Source: Niastella sp.
GTDB taxonomy: Bacteria; Bacteroidota; Bacteroidia; Chitinophagales; Chitinophagaceae
DNA length: 64,000 nt
Assembly (NCBI GenBank): GCA_016710595.1
Contig: JADJVM010000005.1
Location: forward strand, 186,001 to 250,000
Direction: 5' to 3'
Under the pieces are notes generated by a model that worked only from the letters and a program-made list of their open reading frames with translations, had not been told where the DNA came from and made no database searches. Of this stretch, positions 15,654 to 23,808 are shown piece after piece. Position 1 is the first letter of the stretch. Every line of letters starts with the position of its first letter. The position numbers were made by a program, and so were the translations under genes.

Positions 15654-18080
15654 ATGACCATTTCATATCACTGGCTTAGCAGTTATTTACCGGAAAAAAT
15701 AGAACCGGAAAAATTAGAAAAAATTTTAACTTCTATTGGATTAGAAGTAGAAAGTATGCATGACTTTAGTTCCGTAAAAGGCGGGCTAAAAGGATTGGTA
15801 ACCGGCGAAGTAATGAGTTGCGAAAAACATCCCGATGCCGATAAATTAAAAGTTACTTTGGTAAATATTGGCCAACCGGAACCATTACAAATTGTTTGTG
15901 GCGCTGCCAATGTAGCAGTAGGCCAAAAAGTAATAGTAGCAACAGTAGGCACCACTTTATATCCCAGTAAAGGGGAGCCCATGCTCATAAAAAAAGCAAA
16001 AATCAGGGGCGTGGAAAGTGTAGGAATGATTTGTGCTGAAGATGAAATTGGCCTGGGTGAAAGCCATGAAGGCATCCTGGTTTTACCGGCAGACACTCAA
16101 ACAGGCCAACCGCTTGCTAATATATTCCCGGTGTATGAAGATATCGTAATTGAAATAGGGCTTACCCCAAACCGGATGGATGCAATGAGCCACCTGGGTG
16201 TTGCAAAAGATGTTTGCGCCTGGATAAGCCATCACGAAAGAAAAGAAACAAAAATTATCTCTCCTTATAAAAATGGTTTCAAAGCCGATAACCATACCCT
16301 TGAAATAAATGTACAGGTAGAAAATAAAACCGATTGTAAACGATATGCAGGCGTGAGTATTAGCGGCATCGAAGTAAAGTCAAGCCCCGCCTGGTTAATC
16401 AACAGGCTGCAAAGCATCGGTATAAAACCGATTAACAATATTGTAGATATCACCAATTTTATTTTACACGAAACCGGGCAGCCGCTCCATGCTTTTGATG
16501 CGGATAAAATAAAAGCTAACAGCATAATTGTAAAAAGTGCAAACCCCGGTGAACTTTTCACCTGCTTAGATCATAAAGAAAAAAAATTAAGCAGTACTGA
16601 CCTGGTAATTTGCAATGCAACGGAACCCATGTGTATAGCGGGTGTATATGGGGGCTTAGAAAGCGGTGTAACGGCTACTACTAAAAATATATTTTTAGAA
16701 AGTGCCTGGTTCAGCCCCGCTGCTATAAGAAAAACTAGTTTACAGCATAACTTAAGAACCGATGCTGCTACCCGTTTTGAAAAAGGCGTTGACATCAGCA
16801 ATACGGTAAACGTTTTAAAAAGGGCGGCCCTGCTTATCAGGGAACTTGCAGGTGGCGCTATCAGCAGCGATATTATTGATGTGTATCCTGCACCGGTTGA
16901 GAAAAAAACAGTAGGCCTGAAATATCATTACTTAAAAAAATTAAGTGGCAAAAATTATCATAGCGAAGCCGTAAAATCTATTTTACAAGCGCTGGATTTT
17001 GAGATCATGAAAGACAATATAGATGAGCTTTGGGTATCTGTACCACATAGCAAACCTGATATTAGTTTACCTGCCGATATTGTGGAAGAAATATTAAGGA
17101 TAGATGGCTTAGATAATATTGAAATCCCATCTTTGGTACAAATGACGCCTGCCAAAGACGTAAACGGAGAAGCAATTGCTTTACAGGAAAAAATATCTGA
17201 AACACTTACCGGCCTTGGTTTCCATGAGATATTTACCAACAGTTTAACCAATAGCCGTTATTATGAAGAAGAAGCAAAAAAACAATCTGTAAAGTTACTC
17301 AACAGCCTGAGCCTGGAACTTGATATGATGCGGCCACAAATGCTTGACACAGGTTTAGAAGTAGTGGCATATAATTTAAACAGGAAAAATAACCGGTTAT
17401 TATTATATGAATTTGGTAAAACTTATCATACAACCGATACAGGAAAATATGATGAACAAAATCATTTAACCATTTTTGTATCGGGCATGTTACAGCAAGG
17501 TGGATGGCAACATAAAATGCTGAAAACTGATTTCTATTATATAAAGGCAATATGCAACCAGATATTTGCAAAGGCGGGGATATCAAATATTCAATATGAA
17601 CAATGCACTGCTGATGGTTATGAGGATGCTTTAGAAATAAAAATAAAAAATAAAGCTATTGGCCGCCTGGGTATTGTGAGCAAAGAAAAAACTACCATGC
17701 ACCACATTAAAGAAGATGTGTTTGTTTGTGATTTAAACTGGCAGTCTATCCTGGATCTGCATCATGCAAATAAAATAGAATACAAAGAAATTTCAAAATT
17801 CCCGGCAGTAGAAAGAGACCTGGCATTGGTAATTGACAGCAACAGGGAATATGCAGAAATAGAAAATGCTGTTTCGAAAGCAAAAATCAACCAACTTAAA
17901 TCAATTAAGTTATTCGATATATTTGAGAGTGAAAAGATCGGTGCCAATAAAAAATCAATGGCAGTCAGCTTCACCTTCAGGGATGATGACAAAACACTTA
18001 CTGATAAAGAAATAGATGAAATGATGAACAAGATCATTGGTATTTATCAAAAAGAATTAGGTGCCGAAATAAGAAAATAA
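15654..18080 (+). CDS. pheT: Phenylalanine-tRNA ligase beta subunit
   Basis: 808 residues, normal for bacterial PheT. With PheS it charges tRNA-Phe; the beta subunit edits mischarged tyrosine and binds tRNA. In order: N-terminal MTISYHWLSSYLP, an OB-fold tRNA-binding domain (about 40-150, with CEKHPDADKLKV), the B3/B4 editing domain, B5 domain, a catalytic-like core, and the C-terminal ferredoxin-like anticodon-binding domain starting FPAVERDLALVID. pheS is not in the window, so the two subunit genes are unlinked here, at least on this side. The gene heads an apparent operon with the coiled-coil gene and zapA. Confidence 0.97.
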   Translation: MTISYHWLSSYLPEKIEPEKLEKILTSIGLEVESMHDFSSVKGGLKGLVTGEVMSCEKHPDADKLKVTLVNIGQPEPLQIVCGAANVAVGQKVIVATVGTTLYPSKGEPMLIKKAKIRGVESVGMICAEDEIGLGESHEGILVLPADTQTGQPLANIFPVYEDIVIEIGLTPNRMDAMSHLGVAKDVCAWISHHERKETKIISPYKNGFKADNHTLEINVQVENKTDCKRYAGVSISGIEVKSSPAWLINRLQSIGIKPINNIVDITNFILHETGQPLHAFDADKIKANSIIVKSANPGELFTCLDHKEKKLSSTDLVICNATEPMCIAGVYGGLESGVTATTKNIFLESAWFSPAAIRKTSLQHNLRTDAATRFEKGVDISNTVNVLKRAALLIRELAGGAISSDIIDVYPAPVEKKTVGLKYHYLKKLSGKNYHSEAVKSILQALDFEIMKDNIDELWVSVPHSKPDISLPADIVEEILRIDGLDNIEIPSLVQMTPAKDVNGEAIALQEKISETLTGLGFHEIFTNSLTNSRYYEEEAKKQSVKLLNSLSLELDMMRPQMLDTGLEVVAYNLNRKNNRLLLYEFGKTYHTTDTGKYDEQNHLTIFVSGMLQQGGWQHKMLKTDFYYIKAICNQIFAKAGISNIQYEQCTADGYEDALEIKIKNKAIGRLGIVSKEKTTMHHIKEDVFVCDLNWQSILDLHHANKIEYKEISKFPAVERDLALVIDSNREYAEIENAVSKAKINQLKSIKLFDIFESEKIGANKKSMAVSFTFRDDDKTLTDKEIDEMMNKIIGIYQKELGAEIRK

Positions 18081-18081
18081 A

Positions 18082-18369
18082 TTGAGTCATACAACCACAT
18101 ATATAAAGCAAGTACAGGATAAAGTTCAGCATTTACTGAAGCGGTATGGCCTATTGCAAAAAGAAAATGAAAGCTTGCATAAAAAGGTAGAGGCATTGCA
18201 AAAAGAAAAAATAAATTTTGAAGCCCGGGTAGAGCAGTTAAAACAACAATATCTTATTGTAAAAGCATCAGCCAGCCCACTTAGCGGGAAAGAGAAAAAA
18301 GAAATGGAACAAAAAATAAATCAATACCTGCAAAATATTGATAAATGCATCAGCTTGCTGGGTAAATAA
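18082..18369 (+). CDS. Small coiled-coil protein between pheT and zapA
   Basis: 95 residues, starting at TTG (18082) one base after the pheT stop; no in-frame ATG precedes the coiled coil, so translation is probably coupled to pheT. Residues about 10-60 form a strong heptad pattern (LLQKENESLHKKVEALQKEK), followed by SGKEKKEMEQKINQYLQNID. Bacteroidota often have such a gene just before zapA. Size and shape recall ZapB, the coiled-coil partner of ZapA at the division ring, but sequence alone does not prove homology. Confidence 0.75.
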   Translation: MSHTTTYIKQVQDKVQHLLKRYGLLQKENESLHKKVEALQKEKINFEARVEQLKQQYLIVKASASPLSGKEKKEMEQKINQYLQNIDKCISLLGK

Positions 18370-18374
18370 AAAAC

Positions 18375-18659
18375 ATGCCAACACTTATTCCCATAAATAT
18401 TGTAATAGCCGACCGTACTTACCGCATAAAAACAGAAGCCGCACATGAAGAGGTGGTAAGAAAAACGGTAAAGCTCATCAATGATAAAATCATAGAGTTT
18501 AAAACCCAGTTTGCAGGTAAAGACATGCAGGATTATATTGCGATGGTAATTATTTGGTATGCCACACAATCTGCCGGGCAAAATGAAGAGAGTCAAGATG
18601 TAAAAGAAGTGTTGGCGGGCTTAAGCAAAATAGAAGAACAAATAGATAAATTCCTCTAG
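18375..18659 (+). CDS. zapA: Cell division protein ZapA
   Basis: 94 residues. MPTLIPINIVIADRTYRIK followed by a helical region (VRKTVKLINDKIIEFKTQF, then MQDYIAMVIIWYA) matches the ZapA pattern: a small N-terminal beta domain and a long C-terminal helix. ZapA bundles FtsZ filaments at the division site. It follows the coiled-coil gene by 5 bp in the pheT operon and converges on gmk, with 7 bp between the stops and no obvious terminator. Confidence 0.88.
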   Translation: MPTLIPINIVIADRTYRIKTEAAHEEVVRKTVKLINDKIIEFKTQFAGKDMQDYIAMVIIWYATQSAGQNEESQDVKEVLAGLSKIEEQIDKFL

Positions 18660-18666
18660 CCTTTTT

Positions 18667-19254
18667 CTATTTCCTATTTTCATCTTCCAGGAATTTTTTT
18701 ACCAGCGCCTCGGCGGTAGCGCAGGCGTGAGGCAGGTTATCATTTATTACTACTTCATTAAAATGGGTTTTAAAAGCCATTTCATAAGAGGCTTTGTTAA
18801 TGCGGGCCGTTATAGAATCTTCAGTTTCAGAGCCACGGCTCATGAGCCTTTTCTTTAACTCATCAACGCTGGGTGGTTCAATAAAAATACTCAATATATT
18901 TATGGGATACTGTTGTTGTATATGCAATGCTCCTTTTACATCAATATCCAATACGGGCACTTTGTTTAGTGCCCATATTCGCTCCAGTTCAGATTTTAAC
19001 GTACCATAATATTTTCCTTCATACACCATTTCCCATTCTGCAAATTCTTTCAACGCAATTTTACGCTCAAATTCTGCTTCGCTCATAAAATAATAATCTA
19101 CTCCATCCTTTTCATTTTTCCTTGCCTGGCGGGTTGCAGCACTCACTGAAAAAGCCAGTACCGGAAAACGATTCATGAGGTGATGGGTGATAGATGTTTT
19201 TCCGGCCCCGGAAGGAGCTGTAATTATTAATATTTTATGATAAGGTGCTGGCAT
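18667..19254 (-). CDS. gmk: Guanylate kinase
   Basis: 195 residues from ATG at 19254 (a TTG two codons upstream is also possible). It phosphorylates GMP to GDP with ATP. The P-loop APSGAGKTS (13-21) is followed by the GMP-binding segments FSVSAATRQARKNEKDGVDY and FAEWEMVYEGKYYGT, and the lid region with LMSRGSETEDSITARI. Length is standard. The gene is convergent with zapA and 82 bp downstream of a tiny exported-protein gene that has its own terminator. Confidence 0.97.
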   Translation of the reverse strand: MPAPYHKILIITAPSGAGKTSITHHLMNRFPVLAFSVSAATRQARKNEKDGVDYYFMSEAEFERKIALKEFAEWEMVYEGKYYGTLKSELERIWALNKVPVLDIDVKGALHIQQQYPINILSIFIEPPSVDELKKRLMSRGSETEDSITARINKASYEMAFKTHFNEVVINDNLPHACATAEALVKKFLEDENRK

Positions 19255-19303
19255 GTGCAAATAAAAGGAATAATTTATAATATAAGGTAGGTTCTGAATA
19301 CAA

Positions 19304-19330
19304 ATAAAAAACCTCCTGTGCGGAGGTTCT
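19304..19330 (-). terminator. Rho-independent terminator of the small Cys/Lys-rich gene
   Basis: Stem AACCTCC/GGAGGTT (19310-19327) with a short GC-rich loop, followed on the minus strand by six T. It lies six bases past the TAA of the 57-residue gene. Confidence 0.8.
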
Positions 19331-19335
19331 TTGTA

Positions 19336-19509
19336 TTACATTTTTGCGGTAGATGCTGATTGATCTTTTTTACAGCATTTTTTCTTGTCTTCTTTTTTAC
19401 AAGTTTTGGCGCAATCTTTTTTCTTGCATTTTCCTTTCTTTCCACAATCGGCATATACCAACCCGGTAGAGAAAAGTCCAACAGCAGCTAATAAAATAAT
19501 TTTTTTCAT
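19336..19509 (-). CDS. 57-residue exported Cys/Lys-rich protein
   Basis: ATG at 19509, TAA at 19338-19336. Residues 1-20 are a clean signal peptide (MKKIILLAAVGLFSTGLVYA). The mature 37 residues hold six Cys (22, 28, 33, 37, 45, 46) and about 16 Lys, in segments such as DCGKKGKCKKKDC and KKCCKK. A strong terminator follows directly, which supports a real, separately transcribed gene. I do not recognise a named family. Periplasmic metal binding or a lysine-rich structural role are guesses from composition only. No modification enzyme or transporter gene is adjacent. Confidence 0.75.
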   Translation of the reverse strand: MKKIILLAAVGLFSTGLVYADCGKKGKCKKKDCAKTCKKEDKKKCCKKDQSASTAKM

Positions 19510-19542
19510 GAAGTTTTCGTTTTGATTTTAATATAAAAATAA

Positions 19543-20199
19543 TTATAAAGTTGCAATAATAGAAACGCCACCTTTTACTACTTCATTTAAGGAGACATTT
19601 ATTTTTGTACCCACAGGTAGCAGGAGATCTACCCGGCTCCCAAATTTTATAAAGCCCATTTCATCTGCTTGCTTTACCTGCTCGCCTACGTGTAAATAGT
19701 TCACAATTCTTTTTGCCAGTGCGCCGGCAATCTGTTTAACTAAAATTTCGGTATTCCCTGTTTTTATCACTACGCTATGCCTTTCGTTTTCAGTAGATGA
19801 TTTGGGGTTCCATGCCACTAAATATTTTCCTTTGTGATATTGGCTATAAAGTACATCGCCACTTACCGGGTTACGATTTACGTGCACATTGGCCGGGCTC
19901 ATAAAAATAGATACCTGTATTCTTTTATCATTAAAATATTCGGGGTCGGTGGTTTCTTCAATTACAACCACTTTACCATCGCAGGGTGAAACTACTTTAT
20001 CGGCAGCTTGCGTATGATCTCGGGTTGGTATCCTGAAAAATGAAATGATAAATAATAATAAGGCCACTGTAATGATCAATATCACAGTGCAAAGCCACAT
20101 AAGTGAAGAACCCCAAAACCAAAATAAGGATAAATTCAGCAACCCTAGTATTAATGTAGTGAGGGCAATTGTTTTATATCCTTCCCTGTGAATCGTCAT
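19543..20199 (-). CDS. psd: Phosphatidylserine decarboxylase family proenzyme
   Basis: 218 residues, the short Psd type found in many Bacteroidota. Two membrane helices (about 10-55) precede the catalytic domain with VVSPCDGKVVVIE and FMSPANVHVNRNPVSGDV. The self-cleavage site is the Gly-Ser of FGSRVDLLLP (Gly187, Ser188), where Ser becomes the pyruvoyl cofactor. The enzyme converts phosphatidylserine to phosphatidylethanolamine at the inner membrane. cdsA lies 103 bp upstream in the same direction, giving a phospholipid cluster. Confidence 0.93.
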   Translation of the reverse strand: MTIHREGYKTIALTTLILGLLNLSLFWFWGSSLMWLCTVILIITVALLLFIISFFRIPTRDHTQAADKVVSPCDGKVVVIEETTDPEYFNDKRIQVSIFMSPANVHVNRNPVSGDVLYSQYHKGKYLVAWNPKSSTENERHSVVIKTGNTEILVKQIAGALAKRIVNYLHVGEQVKQADEMGFIKFGSRVDLLLPVGTKINVSLNEVVKGGVSIIATL

Positions 20200-20302
20200 G
20201 CTTGTTATATTTTAAAACGCTAAAGGTAAAGAACTCAAAACAGAATGAAGAAGATTGGATGGGAATATTCTCATAAAAATTAAGTTTATTCCACAACATA
20301 AT

Positions 20303-21019
20303 TTATATAAAGTTCATTATCCATTTTACATATATAAATACTATGGGTGTAGCAATCAATAAAGAATCAAATCGATCTAAGAAACCGCCATGGCCCGGCA
20401 TGAATGTACCGCTATCTTTTACTCCTGCAGCTCTTTTGAGTTTGCTTTCGAGCAAATCGCCCAGGCTGCCAAAAAAGGCGCATATCCCGGCAATGATAAG
20501 CCAATGCATTACCGGTAATATTTGTGCTGCAGGAATATAATTTCCCAGCAACCCTATTACTGCAATACAAAGCAGCCCGCCGCCAAGGGTACCTTCCCAT
20601 GTCTTTTTAGGTGAAATGGAAGAAAGTGGTGTTTTACCAATGAGCGAACCTACAATATATGCCATGGTATCATTTATCCAAATTGAAAATACAATGGCAC
20701 AGGGCAAAAGATAAGAATACGTTTCGCTATTGCTGATAAAATAATGGCCATTCCTTTCAGCAATTTCAGAAAAACCTAAACGGGCAAGCAATGCCAAAGG
20801 CAAAAAAATATAAAATAAACCCAACGGTAAATAACCTTTAAAACTTTTAGGTGAAATATTTTTTACCAATTTGGCATATTCGTATAAACCACCGAAAGTA
20901 ATTACGATTAACAAACCCAAAAGCAAATAGCCGTTTCCCAGTAACGCCAATAACATGATGGCTGCAAAAACAATTGCAGTAACTGTTCTTGTTTTAAAAG
21001 TATTTATATTAAGTGCCAA
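20303..21019 (-). CDS. cdsA: Phosphatidate cytidylyltransferase (CDP-diglyceride synthase)
   Basis: 238 residues with about six to seven membrane helices. The signature is KLKRAAGVKDSGTFMPGHGG followed by FLDRFDS near the C-terminus; SPKKTWEGTLGG is a second conserved block. It makes CDP-diacylglycerol from phosphatidic acid and CTP. Translation appears to begin at TTG (21019), which directly follows, in the same frame, the TAA stop of the upstream protease gene; no ATG lies nearby. This suggests tight translational coupling. Confidence 0.95.
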   Translation of the reverse strand: MALNINTFKTRTVTAIVFAAIMLLALLGNGYLLLGLLIVITFGGLYEYAKLVKNISPKSFKGYLPLGLFYIFLPLALLARLGFSEIAERNGHYFISNSETYSYLLPCAIVFSIWINDTMAYIVGSLIGKTPLSSISPKKTWEGTLGGGLLCIAVIGLLGNYIPAAQILPVMHWLIIAGICAFFGSLGDLLESKLKRAAGVKDSGTFMPGHGGFLDRFDSLLIATPIVFIYVKWIMNFI

Positions 21020-22018
21020 TTATGATTCCGGGTTTTTATTTGCAATAGAATGAAACGGATCTGCTGCTGCCAGCAGAGTTTGTTCTTTTGTATATATCTT
21101 CATTTTATTGATAGCAGAAAATTTATCAAATATGATGAACAAAACTACAATGCAGGCAGATGCTGTAAGCCCCCACCACCATGCCACAGGCGTATCGAGG
21201 CTCTGCGGATCAATCTTATTTCCCTTACCACTCAAAATAAATAATTGGGTAACGGCAATAAAATTATTTAAAAAATGAGCAATGATATTTACCCAAATAT
21301 TTTTGCTTTTATAATACATTAAACCCAATACAAAACCCAGCAAGGCCCGGCTTAAAAAAAGATACAGGCTAAAATGAATCAGGCTAAATATGAGTGAACT
21401 CACAATAATTGCTGTTAACGGCGCCTTCCACCATCTTACCAAAAGATTTTGCATGGCTCCCCGAAACAGCATCTCCTCAAACATAGCCGGGAAAAAAGCC
21501 ATAATAAAAATAGCAACAATATATTCGCCCCAATTTTTGAGGTTACTCATCGCTATTACTTGTTCGTTGTATTCATTTTCCATTTTTGCAGCCATGGTAT
21601 CTAAGCGTGGAAAATGTGCCAATACCGCTTTGCTAATATCTGCCAATGGCCCGGCAGCCACACCTGCAAAAAAAATGATGGCAAAACCAATACTCACCTG
21701 CTTCCAGTTTAAATACCGGTTAAAACCTAACCAAAACATATTTTTACCATGTACCAGCATGGCAAATGCAACAGCAGGCAGGCACATCAAACAAAAAGTA
21801 CCCAATACCTGTGCAAGCCGGTTGGCATTTACATTTGCCGGATCTTTTACCGCTTCCATCAAGGCCGCAGGGTTCATAATATCGCCACTGTTTGGCAATA
21901 TTTGCATATATATTACCAATTGAACAATGGCAGCCAATAAAAATCCACCACCTAAAAAAGCCAATAACATGCCTGCCTGGCCCCAACCACCATACCCTTT
22001 AGCGCTTGTATATTCCAT
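21020..22018 (-). CDS. CPBP-family intramembrane glutamic endopeptidase
   Basis: 332 residues with about eight membrane helices. The CPBP/Abi signature is present: FEEMLFRGAMQ (Glu181, Glu182, Arg186), SLIFSLIHFS and the C-terminal NIIAHFLNN. Family members are membrane proteases related to Rce1; some in bacteria process peptides or confer self-immunity, but most are uncharacterised. It is the first gene of a unit with cdsA and psd. Its start lies 46 bp from the divergent dusB start, so the promoters overlap. Confidence 0.88.
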   Translation of the reverse strand: MEYTSAKGYGGWGQAGMLLAFLGGGFLLAAIVQLVIYMQILPNSGDIMNPAALMEAVKDPANVNANRLAQVLGTFCLMCLPAVAFAMLVHGKNMFWLGFNRYLNWKQVSIGFAIIFFAGVAAGPLADISKAVLAHFPRLDTMAAKMENEYNEQVIAMSNLKNWGEYIVAIFIMAFFPAMFEEMLFRGAMQNLLVRWWKAPLTAIIVSSLIFSLIHFSLYLFLSRALLGFVLGLMYYKSKNIWVNIIAHFLNNFIAVTQLFILSGKGNKIDPQSLDTPVAWWWGLTASACIVVLFIIFDKFSAINKMKIYTKEQTLLAAADPFHSIANKNPES

Positions 22019-22035
22019 AGCCCGTAATTATTTTG

Positions 22036-22043
22036 TAAATTTG
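22036..22043 (+). promoter_or_regulatory. -7 promoter box of dusB
   Basis: TAAATTTG matches TAnnTTTG, ends 21 nt before the dusB ATG and lies in the 46-bp divergent gap. It supports the start at 22065 rather than an upstream in-frame ATG inside the protease gene. Confidence 0.5.
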
Positions 22044-22064
22044 CAGCCGCAATATAATCAACTA

Positions 22065-23102
22065 ATGCCCAAAATAGGACATATTAGCCTTCCCGAATTT
22101 CCATTGCTACTGGCACCGATGGAAGATGTAAGCGACCCTCCCTTTAGAGCCGTTTGCAAAACCAATGGTGCCGATTTAATGTATAGCGAATTTATTAGTA
22201 GTGAAGGGCTTATCCGGGATGCTATGAAGAGCAAACGAAAACTTGATTTTAGTGAAGAAGAAAGGCCATTTGGCATTCAAATATTTGGTGGTGATGAAGA
22301 AGCCATGGCCATGAGTGCAAGAATTTGTGAAACCGTAAACCCTGACCTGGTTGATATTAATTTTGGATGTCCTGTAAAAAAAGTGGTTAGCAAAGGAGCC
22401 GGTGCCGGTGTGCTAAAAGATATCTCACTCATGGTAAGGCTTACCGAATCGGTTATAAAAAGTACAAAACTGCCGGTAACCGTAAAAACAAGGCTTGGCT
22501 GGGATGATGCCACAAAAAATATTGAAGAAGTAGCTGAGCGTATGCAAGATATCGGCGTACAGGCATTGAGCATTCATGGACGTACCCGTTGCCAGCTATA
22601 TAAAGGTCAGGCAGACTGGACACTTATTGGTAAAGTAAAAAACAATCCCCGCATACATATCCCAATTTTTGGGAATGGCGATATTGATAGCCCGCAAAAA
22701 GCTAAGGAATATAAAAACAGGTATGGCATTGATGGCATTATGATTGGCAGAGCCGCTATTGGATATCCATGGATTTTTAAAGAAATAAAGAATTATTTAC
22801 ATACCGGCGAAATCCTTCCTGCACCTACTCTTACAGAACGGTTAGAGGTATGCCGTACCCATTTAAAAAAATCGGTTGACTGGAAAGGCCCCATTGTTGG
22901 CATTAATGAAATGCGCAGGCATTATACCAATTATTTAAAAGGATTGCCCGGAATAAAAGAATTCAGGCACCGGTTGGTAACATTAAATTCACCCGAAGAA
23001 GTAAATGAAGTGTTTGATGAAATTGCACATCACTACCGTGATTATATTTTTGAACCGCAGTCAATTGAAATCATTGACTACCATCAAAAATGCCCTTTGT
23101 AG
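22065..23102 (+). CDS. dusB: tRNA-dihydrouridine synthase
   Basis: 345 residues from ATG at 22065 (MPKIGHISLPEFPLLLAPME). The FMN TIM-barrel motifs are APMEDVSDPPFR, the catalytic Cys102 in INFGCPVKKV, VKTRLGWDD, SIHGRTRCQLYKG and GIMIGRAAIGYPW. It reduces uridines in the tRNA D-loop with NADPH. Motifs match the DusB branch, the usual single Dus of Bacteroidota. An open frame extends 46 codons upstream into the divergent gene, but its composition is not protein-like and the promoter lies inside it. Confidence 0.94.
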   Translation: MPKIGHISLPEFPLLLAPMEDVSDPPFRAVCKTNGADLMYSEFISSEGLIRDAMKSKRKLDFSEEERPFGIQIFGGDEEAMAMSARICETVNPDLVDINFGCPVKKVVSKGAGAGVLKDISLMVRLTESVIKSTKLPVTVKTRLGWDDATKNIEEVAERMQDIGVQALSIHGRTRCQLYKGQADWTLIGKVKNNPRIHIPIFGNGDIDSPQKAKEYKNRYGIDGIMIGRAAIGYPWIFKEIKNYLHTGEILPAPTLTERLEVCRTHLKKSVDWKGPIVGINEMRRHYTNYLKGLPGIKEFRHRLVTLNSPEEVNEVFDEIAHHYRDYIFEPQSIEIIDYHQKCPL

Positions 23103-23110
23103 CAGTATCG

Positions 23111-23623
23111 TTATTTAGTACTGCTGATACCCTGTACCGTACCATTATAACTTATAGATGAGCGGCTAGTAAACCGGATATATAAACTTGCGGTTCCATT
23201 TGTATAAAATTTAAAATCCATCAAATCAACCTGGTCCTGGCCTTTTGGTTGCACCTGGATTTCCCATAAATTATTTTTTCCACGGCTTTTATTCAACACA
23301 ATTTTATTCGTATTAAAATCAAGCGGGTTTTTACCAGACATAATATCGCTGCTACCATAATTAGTTCCATAATAAGGAAGATATACTGAAAGGCTATCGC
23401 CCATTAATGAAACAAAAAAACTGGCATCTACCATTTTTGCAATTCCATTTTGGGGTAATGCCGAGCGGGGGTAAAACTTCCAATTGTTTTGATTAAAGTT
23501 TGCATCACTCACTGCTGAAGACTCAGTTTGTGCAGTATGGCTGCTGCTACAGCCAGTTATAAAAAATAAAGCAGCTAACAATACAACCATACCTGTTATC
23601 TTGTATTTAAACCTATTCATCAT
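23111..23623 (-). CDS. DUF4251 lipoprotein
   Basis: 170 residues. The N-terminus has a lipoprotein signal peptide with lipobox ITGC, so the mature protein begins at Cys25 and is probably membrane-anchored. The rest fits DUF4251, a Bacteroidota family: DASFFVSLMGDSLSVYLPYY, then DFKFYTNGTASLYIRFTSRS and YNGTV near the end. Function is unknown. It is convergent with dusB (8 bp between stops). The 185 bp upstream, shared with divergent queA, show only a -7 box for queA. Confidence 0.85.
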   Translation of the reverse strand: MMNRFKYKITGMVVLLAALFFITGCSSSHTAQTESSAVSDANFNQNNWKFYPRSALPQNGIAKMVDASFFVSLMGDSLSVYLPYYGTNYGSSDIMSGKNPLDFNTNKIVLNKSRGKNNLWEIQVQPKGQDQVDLMDFKFYTNGTASLYIRFTSRSSISYNGTVQGISSTK

Positions 23624-23758
23624 TGTACTTTTTTTATATATACAACAAAAAACAAGCCATACAGATGAAGCAATAGCATAAGAAAATTGTTAAAAAAACA
23701 TAAAGCGGTAATATCGTTTTAATTAAATTTTCATTTACCATCATAGCTGATTTATAAA

Positions 23759-23766
23759 TAATTTTG
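23759..23766 (+). promoter_or_regulatory. -7 promoter box of queA
   Basis: TAATTTTG fits TAnnTTTG and lies 42 nt before the GTG start at 23809. Confidence 0.4.
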
Positions 23767-23808
23767 CAGTTATTTTTCAGCATTACATTTACAAATCATT
23801 TTTAAACA

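Noticed and set aside
19336..19509. Ribosomally made modified peptide (RiPP) precursor or bacteriocin
   Set aside because: It carries an ordinary signal peptide and no maturation, transport or immunity gene is adjacent.
21744..21986. Several 60-180 codon frames opposite the CPBP protease gene
   Set aside because: All are antisense or out-of-frame to a gene with clear membrane-protease motifs and have no family signal.
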